A stretch of DNA of 64,000 bases from Pseudosulfitobacter pseudonitzschiae. GTDB lineage: Bacteria; Pseudomonadota; Alphaproteobacteria; Rhodobacterales; Rhodobacteraceae. The stretch is from positions 62,001 to 126,000 of the forward strand of contig NZ_CP022415.1 in assembly GCF_002222635.1 (NCBI RefSeq), in the 5' to 3' direction. The translations under genes were made by a program, and so were the position numbers. The notes under the pieces were generated by a model. The model worked only from the letters and a program-made list of their open reading frames with translations. It searched no databases and was not told where the DNA came from. Shown here one piece after another: positions 28,555 to 39,959 of the stretch; position 1 is the first letter of the stretch, and each line of letters begins with the position of its first letter.

Positions 28555-29112
28555 TTAAAGGCCAACCCTGGCGCGGGCGAGGTGATGGTCGACCAGCGCG
28601 GTTTCGAATGTGGTCAGCACTTGGGCGCGGGGATAGAGCGGTTTGGCACGATCATTCAGCACGGGCGTGTCCCAGCCCGAGGTGGTGGCGAAGAACTCGG
28701 CCACGCCCTCTTCTCCAAATTCGTTCAGGAACCCCTGAACGACCACATCAAGATAGCTTTGCAGAATGTGGTGCTGACCCTCGCGTCGCATGTCGCGCGG
28801 GTCGATAGCGTAGACGGCGATTGACTCGGCTTGCGTTGCAACATGGGTGACCGCATCTGTTGCATCGCGGCGACGGTATCCGGTTTCACGGGTATCCAGC
28901 GCCACCCAATCAGCGTTTGGCACCGCTGCGATCAATCCGGAGATTCGCGCTGCCGGATCGGGAACCGCTGTCAAAAAGACCAGATCGTCGCGTTCACGGG
29001 CGCGCACCCATGCACGACGCCATCCTGACAGGGTGGCGGTTTGCGCTTCGGGGTATGCGTGCGTGGCGCGGTTGACGAGGCTTCCGTAACCAAAGAAGTA
29101 TGGTGCTTTCAT
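28555..29112 (-). CDS. Gamma-glutamylcyclotransferase-fold protein
   Basis: 185 residues from ATG 29112 (MKAPYFFGYGSLVNRATHAY); a longer in-frame start at 29211 would run into the glycine riboswitch leader. The Y-F-F-G-Y-G-S-L-V-N motif near the N-terminus is the phosphate/substrate loop of the gamma-glutamylcyclotransferase (BtrG/ChaC-like) fold. Related enzymes release 5-oxoproline from gamma-glutamyl compounds. An acidic catalytic residue should be near the middle and I cannot point to it with certainty. There is no signal peptide. The gene is divergent from the gcv operon, starting about 90 bases from its riboswitch. Confidence 0.7.
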   Translation of the reverse strand: MKAPYFFGYGSLVNRATHAYPEAQTATLSGWRRAWVRARERDDLVFLTAVPDPAARISGLIAAVPNADWVALDTRETGYRRRDATDAVTHVATQAESIAVYAIDPRDMRREGQHHILQSYLDVVVQGFLNEFGEEGVAEFFATTSGWDTPVLNDRAKPLYPRAQVLTTFETALVDHHLARARVGL

Positions 29113-29165
29113 GAGCGCTTGTGTCAGTTGCCGGGCGCGCAGTGTCAAGATGCAGCTATCGGCTA

Positions 29166-29195
29166 TTGACTGTAACCGACGCTCTTGGCTACTTA
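29166..29195 (+). promoter_or_regulatory. Candidate sigma-70 promoter of the gcv operon
   Basis: TTGACT at 29166-29171 and TACTTA at 29190-29195, spacer 18. Predicted transcription would start near 29202, just before the first glycine aptamer. Confidence 0.5.
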
Positions 29196-29204
29196 TCCGA
29201 CCAT

Positions 29205-29360
29205 CCGTCATGGGAGAACCGGCCTAAGGTGCCGGTGCCGAAGGAGCAACCGCCCCGGAAACTCTCAGGCAACAGGACCGTGACAGGATATGAGGACTCT
29301 GGAGAGTGGTGCCAAGCACCCGCCGAAGGGATAACGATCTCAGGCGACAGGACAGAGGGG
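29205..29360 (+). ncRNA. Tandem glycine riboswitch
   Basis: Two glycine aptamers in series. The first (about 29211-29283) has GGGAGAACCGG, GCCGAAGGAGCAA and AACTCTCAGGC followed by ACAGGACCG. The second (about 29296-29358) has TCTGGAGAG, CGCCGAAGGGATAACG and ATCTCAGGCGACAGGAC. The conserved CCGAAG and CTCAGGC cores occur in both. Glycine binding turns on the downstream gcvT-H-P genes in known examples. The first ribosome site (AAGGAGAG) is about 70 bases after the second aptamer, and no obvious terminator lies between, so the expression platform probably acts on translation; this last point is inference. Confidence 0.95.
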
Positions 29361-29439
29361 GCATCGCAGGCGCAGCCATTTTGGCGCGTCGTATGATGCC
29401 GGCCTGTTGTTCCAACGGACCCGGTCAAAGGAGAGACCG

Positions 29440-30552
29440 ATGTCTGACGATCTGCACACGCCGCTTTATGATCTGCACGTGGAACTGGGCGCCAAGATGG
29501 TGCCCTTTGCGGGTTACGCCATGCCAGTGCAATATCCGATGGGCGTGATGGGCGAACACAACCACACACGCAGTGCTGCGGGCCTGTTCGATGTCAGCCA
29601 CATGGGGCAGGTGACCCTGTCGGGCGCGTCGTGGGAGGCGGTCGCACAGGCGTTCGAGACCTTGGTGCCGCAGGACGTGCTGGGACTGGGCGACGGGCGG
29701 CAACGTTACGGGTTTTTCACCAATGACGCAGGCGGGATCGAGGATGATCTGATGTTCGCGCGGCGGGGCGACGATCTGCTGGTGGTGGTCAATGCCGCTT
29801 GCAAGGGCGCGGATATTGCGCGGATGCGGGCGGCGCTGGAGCCTGCGGTGACGGTGACCGAACTGGACGACCGTGCGTTGATCGCGGTGCAGGGGCCGGG
29901 GGCCGAGGCGGCTGTGGCCGGTCTGGATACACGGGCCGCAAGGATGCGGTTTATGGATGTGGCCGATCTGGAGTTGGACGGCGTCGCTGTCTGGGCGTCG
30001 CGCTCGGGCTATACCGGCGAGGACGGATACGAGATTTCGGTGGCAGCAACCGAGGCCGAGGCGCTGGTGCGCAGGCTTCTGGCACAAGACGGCGTAGCCC
30101 CCATTGGGCTGGGCGCGCGGGATTCGCTGCGGCTCGAGGCGGGGCTGTGCCTTTATGGACATGATATCGACACCACCACCACACCCGCCGAAGGTGGCTT
30201 GATGTGGGCGGTGCAAAAGGTGCGCCGCGCCGGTGGTGATCGCGCTGGCGGGTTTCCCGGCGCTGGCACAGCGCTGGTAACCCCCGCACGCAAACGCGTT
30301 GGTCTGCTGCCCGAAGGTCGCGCGCCGATGCGCGAAGGTGTGGCCATCTACGCGGATGAAACGGCGACCGATCCGGTTGGCCATGTGACCAGCGGCGGTT
30401 TTGGTCCCACTGTCGGTGGACCTGTTGCAATGGGTTATGTCAGTGTCGATCAGGCCAGCGTCGGCACTGCCCTGTGGGGCGAGGTGCGTGGCAAACGGAT
30501 GCCGGTACAGGTGGCAGCTTTGCCTTTTGTGCCTGCCAATTTCAAAAGATAA
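29440..30552 (+). CDS. gcvT: Glycine cleavage system T protein (aminomethyltransferase)
   Basis: 370 residues from ATG 29440 (MSDDLHTPLYDLHVELGAK), with AAGGAGAG just upstream. The folate-binding opening F-A-G-Y-A-M-P-V-Q-Y and the conserved D-V-S-H-M-G-Q-V segment are present; the second half carries G-Y-T-G-E-D-G-Y-E and the C-terminal M-G-Y-V barrel. It transfers the methylene group from the H-protein lipoyl arm to tetrahydrofolate and releases ammonia. It is first of three genes behind the glycine riboswitch. The intergenic distance to gcvH is only 19 bases. Confidence 0.95.
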   Translation: MSDDLHTPLYDLHVELGAKMVPFAGYAMPVQYPMGVMGEHNHTRSAAGLFDVSHMGQVTLSGASWEAVAQAFETLVPQDVLGLGDGRQRYGFFTNDAGGIEDDLMFARRGDDLLVVVNAACKGADIARMRAALEPAVTVTELDDRALIAVQGPGAEAAVAGLDTRAARMRFMDVADLELDGVAVWASRSGYTGEDGYEISVAATEAEALVRRLLAQDGVAPIGLGARDSLRLEAGLCLYGHDIDTTTTPAEGGLMWAVQKVRRAGGDRAGGFPGAGTALVTPARKRVGLLPEGRAPMREGVAIYADETATDPVGHVTSGGFGPTVGGPVAMGYVSVDQASVGTALWGEVRGKRMPVQVAALPFVPANFKR

Positions 30553-30571
30553 ACCATCAGGAGACCAACCA

Positions 30572-30931
30572 ATGAAATTCACAGAAGAACACGAATGGCT
30601 GCGCGATGAAGACGGCGAAATGGTTGTGGGCATTACCGTTCACGCGGCAGAGCAACTGGGCGATGTGGTGTTCGTGGAACTGCCAGAAGTCGGCACAGTG
30701 GTTAGCAAGGACGACGAGATTGTCGTGATCGAATCCGTTAAGGCGGCGTCGGACATTCTGGCCCCCGTCGACGGCGAGATCACGGAAGTGAACGAGATGC
30801 TGGTCGATAACCCCGGCAAGGTCAACGACGACCCGCAGGGCGAAGCATGGTTCTTCAAGATGACCGTCAGCGACCCGTCGCAGCTTGAAGAGTTGATGGA
30901 CGAGGCCGCCTATCAGAAGTTCATCGCCTGA
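30572..30931 (+). CDS. gcvH: Glycine cleavage system H protein
   Basis: 119 residues from ATG 30572, with AGGAG at 12 bases. The lipoylated lysine is Lys57 in [11 protein letters not shown], in the expected beta-turn of the lipoyl domain. H protein carries the aminomethyl intermediate between the P, T and L proteins. It lies between gcvT and gcvP; gcvL (dihydrolipoyl dehydrogenase) is not in the window. Confidence 0.96.
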   Translation: MKFTEEHEWLRDEDGEMVVGITVHAAEQLGDVVFVELPEVGTVVSKDDEIVVIESVKAASDILAPVDGEITEVNEMLVDNPGKVNDDPQGEAWFFKMTVSDPSQLEELMDEAAYQKFIA

Positions 30932-30999
30932 GACCAACTATGCCGCCCTTCGAAAAGGGGCGGCCCCGTTACCGTAACACCAATGCAGGGGATGTTCGC

Positions 31000-33848
<2,849 letters not shown>

Positions 33849-33849
<1 letters not shown>

Positions 33850-33877
33850 GGGGCTTTGCCCCCGGCCCTGTCGGGCC
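33849..33877 (+). terminator. Double hairpin at the gcv operon end
   Basis: GGGGGC-ttt-GCCCCC starts on the last base of the gcvP stop and GGCCC-tgtc-GGGCC follows at once. No long T-run is adjacent, but the repeat element right after it contains ATATTTTCC. Confidence 0.6.
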
Positions 33878-33906
33878 TCCCCCAGGATATTTTCCAGCCA
33901 AAAGAA
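33878..33906 (+). repeat. Dispersed Roseobacter-type intergenic element, copy 3
   Basis: TCCCCCAGGATATTTTCC then AGCCAAAAGAA. Its last 22 bases (33885-33906) are repeated exactly but inverted at 34033-34054, near the 3' end of the convergent permease gene. Confidence 0.75.
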
Positions 33907-34032
33907 TGACGGGAGGCGTTGGTGACAGCGCCCCCCGCCCGAAACGGTAAGTCGTTTCTTCTGGCACGGTCATCGGCGTCCCCGCCTGTACCGTCACATC
34001 AGTTCATCGCAAATTGGTTAATATTTCGTGTC

Positions 34033-34066
34033 TTCTTTTGGCTGGAAAATATCCCCGCCGGAGGCA
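34033..34066 (-). repeat. Dispersed Roseobacter-type intergenic element, copy 4 (inverted)
   Basis: Read on the minus strand it begins TGCCTCCGGCGGGGATATTT and ends GCCAAAAGAA. It lies just after the stop of the permease gene in the same strand sense, as copy 3 does after gcvP. Together they form a perfect 22-base inverted repeat about 126 bases apart. Confidence 0.75.
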
Positions 34067-34074
34067 TAAAAGTT

Positions 34075-36603
34075 TCATTCCCGCGCCCGAAGCACGTGGG
34101 CCGGTCGGGCCGAGAGCGGGCCCCATGCAAAGGCAAGCCCTGCCATCAGAGTGGCGAGAACGCCACCCGCGATGATCGCCAGAGCCGAGGGCCAGATCAC
34201 CTGATAGCCGGTTTCCATCACAAAGCGCGACACGGCCCAGCCGCCTGCGATGCCCGCACCCAAAGCGACCAGTCCTGCGGCTAGGCCCAGCAGGGCGGCA
34301 CGAATGGCAAAGCTGATCAGGATACGTCTACGCGACGCGCCGAGGGTTTTCAGAACGGCGGCCTCATAGGTGCGCGATTGGGTGCCCGCCGAGGCGGCCC
34401 CGATCAGCACCAGAAATCCGGTGAGCAGAGTCGCCGCAGCACCATAGGAACTGGCGGCTGCAACGCCTGCCAGCACCTCGGCGACGCGATCAATCGCGTC
34501 ACGCACGCGGATAGCGGTGATGTTGGGATAGGCGGTGCCCAGATCGCGCAATATGGCGGCTTCTGCTTCAGGTTCTGCGTAGACCGTCGAGATATAGCTG
34601 TGCGGCGCGCCGGACAGGGCGGCGGGGTTCATTGTCATGACAAAGCCGATGCCAGCATTGGAGAAATCGACCTCGCGGAACGAGGTGATGGTGCCGGTGA
34701 TCTCGCGGCCCAAGACGTTGATCGTCATTGTGTCGCCAAGGCGCAGGCCCATTTCGTCAGCTTCTTCGGTGGCAAAGCTGATCAGGGGCGGGCCTGTGTA
34801 GTCGGGTGCCCACCATTCGCCTGCGGTGATCTTCGTGCGCTCGGGCAAGTTGGTGGCATAGGTCACGCCACGGTCGCCACGCGTGACCCAATGGTCACCG
34901 GCGACCTCTCTGGCGGGTTTGTCGTTGATGCGGGTGATGACGCCGCGCAGCATCGGGGCGCTGTCGACGCGGCGCACGTCGGGGTCGTAGGCCAGCCGTG
35001 CATTAAAGCCGTCCATCTGGTCTTTCTGGATGTCGACGAAGAAGTAGGACGGGGCGACGTCGGGCAGGTTGCCCGCGATGGCGGTGCGCAGGTTGCCGTC
35101 AATCTGGCCCACCGCAGCCAGCACCGATAGGCCGAGGCCCAGTGACAACACTGTGGATGTCGCACCTTCGCGCGGGCCGGAGATGGCCGCCAGCGCCCAT
35201 CGCAGAGCCGGGTGCCCTTGTGCCATGCGCGCGCCACGCCGCGAGGTCCAGCGGATGACCCACGCCGCCAACGCCAGCAACACCAGTGCGCCAGTGATGC
35301 CGCCCGCCATCCATAGTGTCAGTCGCCATGTGCCAGAGAACAGCCCCGCCAGTCCGACCAGCAGCGCCAGCCCGACACCGGCAGCGATGACATAGCGGGC
35401 CTTGGGCAGCAGTCGCGTGCTGCCCAAGGCGTCGCGGAACAGGGTGGCGGCGCGCACATCTTCGGCACGGGCCAGCGGCCATAGGGTGAAGATGAACGCG
35501 GTTAGCACGCCGTAAATCGCGGCCTCGACCAGCGGGCGGGGGTAGACGGCGATTTTCGCCGGTATCGGCAGGCGAGCTTCGATCATAGGGGCCAGCAGCA
35601 GGGGCGCGACAGCGCCCAGAACAAGGCCAATAAAAATACCTAGCAGTGACAGTGCGCCGATCTGGATAAAGTAGGTCTGGAAGATCGTCGCGCGCTCGGC
35701 CCCCAAAGTGCGCAGGGTTGCGATGACGCTGGTTTTCTCGGCCAGATAGGCACGCACTGCTGCCGATACGCCAACGCCGCCCACGGCCAGACCAGACAGA
35801 CCGACCAGTACCAGAAATGCCCCCAGCCGCTCGACGAACCGTGCAACACCCGGCGCGCCGTTGCGGGAGTCGCGCCAGCGCATGCCCGCGTCTCCGAACT
35901 TGCTCTCGGCGGTCTGTTCCAACGTGTCCAGATCTGATTGTGGCGGCAGGATCAGGCGGTATTTCGTGTTGAACAGCGTTCCGGTTGCCAGCAACCCCGA
36001 TGCCTCCAGCGCCTGTGTACGCACAATGGTGCGCGGGCCAAGGCCAAAGCCCGCGCCAGCCCTGTCAGGTTCGCGGGTCAGCAGGGCACTGAGGTGGAAG
36101 TCTTGTGTGCCCAGCCGCAGGGTGTCGCCTGCCGTCAGGCCCAGACGGTCGGCCAGCACCTGTTCCATGATCGCACCGGGCAGGCCGTTTTGATCGCCAA
36201 GCGCTTGCGCCAGCGGGATGTCGGGGGTCAAACCAACGCTACCGATCAGCGGATATGCGTCATCAACGGCCTTGACCTGCGTCAGCCCGCGCTCGGAGGA
36301 GCCATCACGGTCCACGACGGCCATCGAGCGGAAATCAACGATCTGAGAGATTTCGTCGGCCACTTCGCCCATCCACGCGCGTTCGGCATCGGTGGCAAAG
36401 CGATAGGTAAAGTCCATCTCGGCCTGACCACCCAGCAAGGCGGCACCCTCGCGGGCCAGACCCGCTTCGATCGCGGACCGTACCGACCCGATAGCGGCAA
36501 TGGCAGCGACACCAAGCGCAAGGCACGCAAGGAAAATGCGAAACCCGTGCAAGCCGCCGCGCAGCTCGCGACGGGCCAGACGTGCGGCGATACGCAGGCT
36601 CAT
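34075..36603 (-). CDS. ABC transporter permease, YbbP/FtsX-like with large periplasmic domains
   Basis: 842 residues. The first helix is at about 20-40 (F-L-A-C-L-A-L-G-V-A-A-I-A-A-I-G), followed by an extracytoplasmic MacB-like domain. Three helices lie around 265-400, more in the middle, and a second FtsX core at about 720-830 ends the protein. This is the ten-helix duplicated FtsX architecture of YbbP. With YbbA-like ATPases it forms a lipid- or small-molecule-handling exporter of the MacB superfamily. The gene overlaps its ATPase by four bases. In E. coli ybbA-ybbP are divergent from tesA, exactly the arrangement seen here. Substrate unknown. Confidence 0.87.
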   Translation of the reverse strand: MSLRIAARLARRELRGGLHGFRIFLACLALGVAAIAAIGSVRSAIEAGLAREGAALLGGQAEMDFTYRFATDAERAWMGEVADEISQIVDFRSMAVVDRDGSSERGLTQVKAVDDAYPLIGSVGLTPDIPLAQALGDQNGLPGAIMEQVLADRLGLTAGDTLRLGTQDFHLSALLTREPDRAGAGFGLGPRTIVRTQALEASGLLATGTLFNTKYRLILPPQSDLDTLEQTAESKFGDAGMRWRDSRNGAPGVARFVERLGAFLVLVGLSGLAVGGVGVSAAVRAYLAEKTSVIATLRTLGAERATIFQTYFIQIGALSLLGIFIGLVLGAVAPLLLAPMIEARLPIPAKIAVYPRPLVEAAIYGVLTAFIFTLWPLARAEDVRAATLFRDALGSTRLLPKARYVIAAGVGLALLVGLAGLFSGTWRLTLWMAGGITGALVLLALAAWVIRWTSRRGARMAQGHPALRWALAAISGPREGATSTVLSLGLGLSVLAAVGQIDGNLRTAIAGNLPDVAPSYFFVDIQKDQMDGFNARLAYDPDVRRVDSAPMLRGVITRINDKPAREVAGDHWVTRGDRGVTYATNLPERTKITAGEWWAPDYTGPPLISFATEEADEMGLRLGDTMTINVLGREITGTITSFREVDFSNAGIGFVMTMNPAALSGAPHSYISTVYAEPEAEAAILRDLGTAYPNITAIRVRDAIDRVAEVLAGVAAASSYGAAATLLTGFLVLIGAASAGTQSRTYEAAVLKTLGASRRRILISFAIRAALLGLAAGLVALGAGIAGGWAVSRFVMETGYQVIWPSALAIIAGGVLATLMAGLAFAWGPLSARPAHVLRARE

Positions 36604-37280
36604 GCGCCCGCCTGCGCGATGCGGCCATCGACCAGACGCACAACGCGGTCGCAGCGTTCGGCCAGAGCGTTGGAATGTGTCACCAGAACCAGCGTCGCGC
36701 CGTGCCGGTCGCGCAGATCAAAGAGCATGTCCATGATCGCATCACCGTTGGCCAGATCCAGATTGCCCGTAGGTTCGTCCGCCAGCAGGATGCGTGGCCG
36801 TGTGACTGATGCGCGCGCCAGCGCCACGCGTTGCTGTTCGCCGCCCGACATCTGCGAAGGATAGTGCCCGATGCGATGGGCAAGGCCCACGGTGGCCAGC
36901 TCTGCCTCGGCCCGCGCAAAGGCGTCACTGACCCCGGCCAGTTCCAGCGGTGTGGCCACGTTTTCGAGCGCGGTCATGGTCGGGATCAGGTGAAACGACT
37001 GGAACACCACGCCCATGTTGTCGCGGCGAAAGCGGGCCAGTGCGTCCTCGCTCATTTGTGTCAGGTCATTGCCCAGCGCCATGACCGTGCCGCCGGTTAC
37101 GCGTTCCAGCCCGCCCATAAGCATCAGCAGCGACGATTTGCCCGATCCCGACGGCCCAACCAGCCCGACCGTCTCGCCGGCCTCTACCTGCAAGCTGATT
37201 CCATGTAAAATTTCGATCCGTCCGGCATTGCCATCCAGCGCTAACATCGCATTTTCAAGGGTCAGGACTGGATTGGACAT
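36600..37280 (-). CDS. ABC transporter ATP-binding protein, YbbA-like
   Basis: 226 residues, a single nucleotide-binding domain: Walker A G-P-S-G-S-G-K-S-S, signature S-G-G-E-Q-Q-R-V-A-L-A-R-A and Walker B I-L-L-A-D-E-P-T-G-N-L-D, the N-L-D being typical of the MacB/LolD family. It powers the FtsX-type permease encoded directly downstream (four-base overlap). Divergent from tesA with 50 bases between the two start codons. Confidence 0.92.
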   Translation of the reverse strand: MSNPVLTLENAMLALDGNAGRIEILHGISLQVEAGETVGLVGPSGSGKSSLLMLMGGLERVTGGTVMALGNDLTQMSEDALARFRRDNMGVVFQSFHLIPTMTALENVATPLELAGVSDAFARAEAELATVGLAHRIGHYPSQMSGGEQQRVALARASVTRPRILLADEPTGNLDLANGDAIMDMLFDLRDRHGATLVLVTHSNALAERCDRVVRLVDGRIAQAGA

Positions 37281-37330
37281 GAATGCGTACCTTTATATGG
37301 GGTACGCTTGGATATGGAGGCTGGATCACG

Positions 37331-37969
37331 ATGCGCAAGGCGATAGTCGGCATTCTTGCTGTTTTGTCAGGACCGGCGATGGCCGAACCGCTGGTAATCG
37401 CAGCTATGGGCGACAGCCTGACCCAAGGGTACGGGCTGCCACAAGAGGATGGATTTGTCCCGCAGCTGGAAAGCTGGTTGCGCGATCACGGTGCCGATGT
37501 GCAGGTGTTGAACGCGGGTGTGTCGGGCGACACCACTGCGGGCGGTCTATCGCGGGCAGCGTGGACGCTGACGCCGGATGTGGATGCGATGATTGTCGCG
37601 TTAGGCGGTAACGATCTGTTGCGTGGCATTGATCCGGCGGTCAGCCGTGTCAATCTGGACGGGATTTTGCAGGCTGCGGCTCAGGCCGGTGTGCAGGTTT
37701 TGTTGGTGGGTATGCAGGCGCCGGGTAACTACGGGCCCGAGTATAAGGCAGCCTTTGATGCGATGTATCCCGAGTTGGCGACGCAATACGGCACGCTTTT
37801 TGCCCCCAGCTTTTTTGAGGGAATGGGTGAGATCGGCACTGATCCTGCATCCGTGCGTGGGCTGATGCAACCGGATGGCATTCATCCCAATGCAGACGGG
37901 GTGGTGCAAATCGTGGAAGGATTGGGTCCAGAGGTGCTGGAACTGATTGCGCAGGTGCCTTCGGGTTGA
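37331..37969 (+). CDS. tesA: Arylesterase / acyl-CoA thioesterase I (GDSL hydrolase)
   Basis: 212 residues from ATG 37331. A signal peptide ends at A-M-A (about 18), so it works in the periplasm. The SGNH blocks are present: nucleophile Ser29 in M-G-D-S-L-T, Gly in N-A-G-V-S-G-D-T-T, Asn in G-G-N-D-L-L-R-G and the Asp-His pair in P-D-G-I-H-P-N. It hydrolyses short and long acyl thioesters and esters. It is divergent from the YbbA/YbbP-type transporter, a conserved pairing that suggests a common lipid substrate. Confidence 0.93.
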   Translation: MRKAIVGILAVLSGPAMAEPLVIAAMGDSLTQGYGLPQEDGFVPQLESWLRDHGADVQVLNAGVSGDTTAGGLSRAAWTLTPDVDAMIVALGGNDLLRGIDPAVSRVNLDGILQAAAQAGVQVLLVGMQAPGNYGPEYKAAFDAMYPELATQYGTLFAPSFFEGMGEIGTDPASVRGLMQPDGIHPNADGVVQIVEGLGPEVLELIAQVPSG

Positions 37970-38011
37970 CGGCCGCCGCCGGTCAGAGCGAATCGCCTGA
38001 TGCACAAACAA

Positions 38012-38035
38012 AAACGGACGCCGAAGCGCCCGTTT
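38012..38035 (-). terminator. Terminator of cspA, shared with tesA
   Basis: AAACGGACGC and GCGCCCGTTT pair around a CGAA tetraloop (one G-U). On the minus strand it is followed by TTTTT, 24 bases after the cspA stop. It also sits 42 bases after tesA on the plus strand. Confidence 0.8.
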
Positions 38036-38059
38036 CATCTATCATATCAACAAAAAGGC

Positions 38060-38266
38060 TTATGCCAGTGCGATGTTGATCGCGCTTTCGCGGTTGTCGC
38101 GGCCATTTTCGATGTCGAAAGTGACTTTTTGGTTGTCGGCCAGACCGGTCAGGCCCGAACGCTCAACAGCAGAAATGTGCACGAACACATCTTTGCTGCC
38201 GCCATCGGGTGCGATAAAGCCGTAGCCTTTTGTTGTGTTAAACCATTTGACGGTGCCAGTAGCCAT
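38060..38266 (-). CDS. cspA: Cold-shock domain protein
   Basis: 68 residues, a single OB-fold. The RNA-binding motifs K-G-Y-G-F-I (RNP1) and V-F-V-H-I (RNP2) are complete. It binds single-stranded RNA as a chaperone and antiterminator. AAAGGAG precedes the ATG. The long untranslated leader (about 110 bases if the candidate promoter at 38385 is right) is typical of cold-shock mRNAs. Confidence 0.95.
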   Translation of the reverse strand: MATGTVKWFNTTKGYGFIAPDGGSKDVFVHISAVERSGLTGLADNQKVTFDIENGRDNRESAINIALA

Positions 38267-38384
38267 CGTCGTTCTCCTTTAGTTAACTGCCCACGGAATG
38301 CGGCAGGTCGGCAAAGTCTAGACAGATCGAGAGACTGGGCCGGTAAAGGAGCAGTGTGGTCGATAGGCGTAACGTCGCAGTTTT

Positions 38385-38413
38385 CATATGCGCATTATTG
38401 GCATTGAAATCAA
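38385..38413 (-). promoter_or_regulatory. Candidate promoter of cspA
   Basis: TTGATT and CATATG (minus strand) spaced by 17 bases. The -35 box is good, the -10 box weak. The rest of 38267-38601 carries no gene; it also holds the RutR-like site at 38524. Confidence 0.35.
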
Positions 38414-38523
38414 GTAAAATCCGACTCTGGCCCGTTATGAGCAAGACCGCGCCGATGGTCTGCATTGCCCTGTTTTTAAGCGTTGGAGGCGGAAAGTACA
38501 CTCATTTTCCGGCAGTTTTATTT

Positions 38524-38539
38524 TTTACCAGTTGATAAA
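38524..38539 (+). promoter_or_regulatory. Possible second RutR site upstream of preT
   Basis: TTTACCA-GT-TGATAAA, an almost perfect dyad with the RutR 7-2-7 architecture (consensus TTGACCA-NN-TGGTCAA). Three of 14 specified bases differ. It lies 63 bases before the preT start, where a promoter would be. Confidence 0.4.
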
Positions 38540-38601
38540 AAAATAATTCCGTGTGACCGTTTTTACAAAGATGACAGCAAAAAAGTCTTGGGAGTACGAA
38601 G

Positions 38602-39924
38602 ATGGCTGATGATGTGTTCACACCGGGGATCAGGGCAGGGCGGCTGGAACAGGGTGCCTATGCCGCGCAGTTTTCAGATCTTCATCCGCCGCTGGATGGG
38701 CACGAGGCGCTGGTCGCCGCCGATCGCTGCTATTTCTGCCACGATGCGCCGTGCATTGCGGCCTGTCCCACTGACATTGATATTCCGCTGTTCATTCGCC
38801 AGATCGCCACGGGCACGCCCGATGCGGCAGCCAAGACGATCCTCAGCCAGAACATCATGGGCGGCATGTGCGCCCGCGTCTGTCCGACCGAGCAGCTGTG
38901 CGAACAGGCCTGCGTGCGTGAAATCGCCGAGGGCAAGCCGGTGCTGATCGGCCAGTTGCAGCGCTATGCGACCGACCATCTGCAGCAGCAGGGCATTCAT
39001 CCCTTTGTGCGGGCCGAGGCGACGGGCAAGACTGTCGCCGTCGTCGGCGCCGGGCCTGCGGGTCTGTCCTGCGCGCACCGGCTGGCGATGCTGGGGCATG
39101 ACGTCGTGGTCTATGACGCGCGGCCCAAACCCGGCGGGCTGAACGAATTCGGCATCGCCGCCTACAAGACACCCAACGGTTATGCGCAGGCCGAGGTCGA
39201 TTGGCTGCTGCAAATCGGCGGCATCCGCATCGAGACCGGCAAGGCATTGGGCGCGGGCCTCACGCTGGATCAGCTGAAGGCGGATCATGACGCGGTGTTC
39301 CTGGGCATGGGCCTTGGCGGCGTGAACGCGCTGGGGGCCGTGGGCGAGGACAAGAGCGGCGTGTCGGACGCGGTCGATTTCATCTCGGAACTGCGCCAGT
39401 CGACCGACCTTACGGCGCTGCCCATCGGGCGCGACGTGGTTGTGATTGGTGGCGGCATGACAGCGGTGGACGCTGCCGTGCAGGCCAAACTGCTAGGCGC
39501 GCTGAACGTCACGCTGGTCTACCGTCGTGGCCGTAACCGGATGAACGCCAGCCCGTTCGAGCAGGATCTGGCCGCCAGCAAGGGCGTGCGGATCGTGAAC
39601 CATGCGGTGCCTGTTGCCGTGCATGGCAACGGCACGGTGTGCGAGATCGAGTTTGAATATGTTGATGAAGCGATGAAAGGCACCGGCGAAATGCTGCGCT
39701 TACCTGCGGATCAGGTGTTCAAGGCCATTGGTCAGACGTTGCAAGGCGATGGGCTACCCGATCTTGAGGGACGCAAGATCGCTGTGACCGGCGCAGGGCG
39801 CACCAGCGTCGATGGCGTTTGGGCAGGGGGCGACTGTGCCTCGGGCGGGGACGACCTGACGGTGACAGCCGTTGCCGAAGGCCGCGATGCGGCGATGGAC
39901 ATTCATTCGGCTTTGATGGGCTGA
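38602..39924 (+). CDS. preT: Dihydropyrimidine dehydrogenase (NAD+) subunit PreT
   Basis: 440 residues, homologous to the small subunit of glutamate synthase. Two iron-sulfur cysteine groups are at 43/46/51/55 (C-Y-F-C-H-D-A-P-C-I-A-A-C) and 90/94/100/104 (C-A-R-V-C-P-T-E-Q-L-C-E-Q-A-C). The FAD motif V-A-V-V-G-A-G-P-A-G-L is near 133-143 and a second NAD motif V-V-V-I-G-G-G-M-T-A-V near 280. It passes electrons from NADH to PreA for reduction of uracil and thymine to dihydropyrimidines. GGGAG precedes the ATG. preA follows after 35 bases. Confidence 0.94.
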   Translation: MADDVFTPGIRAGRLEQGAYAAQFSDLHPPLDGHEALVAADRCYFCHDAPCIAACPTDIDIPLFIRQIATGTPDAAAKTILSQNIMGGMCARVCPTEQLCEQACVREIAEGKPVLIGQLQRYATDHLQQQGIHPFVRAEATGKTVAVVGAGPAGLSCAHRLAMLGHDVVVYDARPKPGGLNEFGIAAYKTPNGYAQAEVDWLLQIGGIRIETGKALGAGLTLDQLKADHDAVFLGMGLGGVNALGAVGEDKSGVSDAVDFISELRQSTDLTALPIGRDVVVIGGGMTAVDAAVQAKLLGALNVTLVYRRGRNRMNASPFEQDLAASKGVRIVNHAVPVAVHGNGTVCEIEFEYVDEAMKGTGEMLRLPADQVFKAIGQTLQGDGLPDLEGRKIAVTGAGRTSVDGVWAGGDCASGGDDLTVTAVAEGRDAAMDIHSALMG

Positions 39925-39959
39925 GGTCGGGCTGCGGCCCACTTTGAGGAGATATAGTA

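Noticed and set aside
29121-29396. 91-residue open frame across the gcv leader
   Set aside because: The stretch is a tandem glycine riboswitch; the frame lacks protein character.
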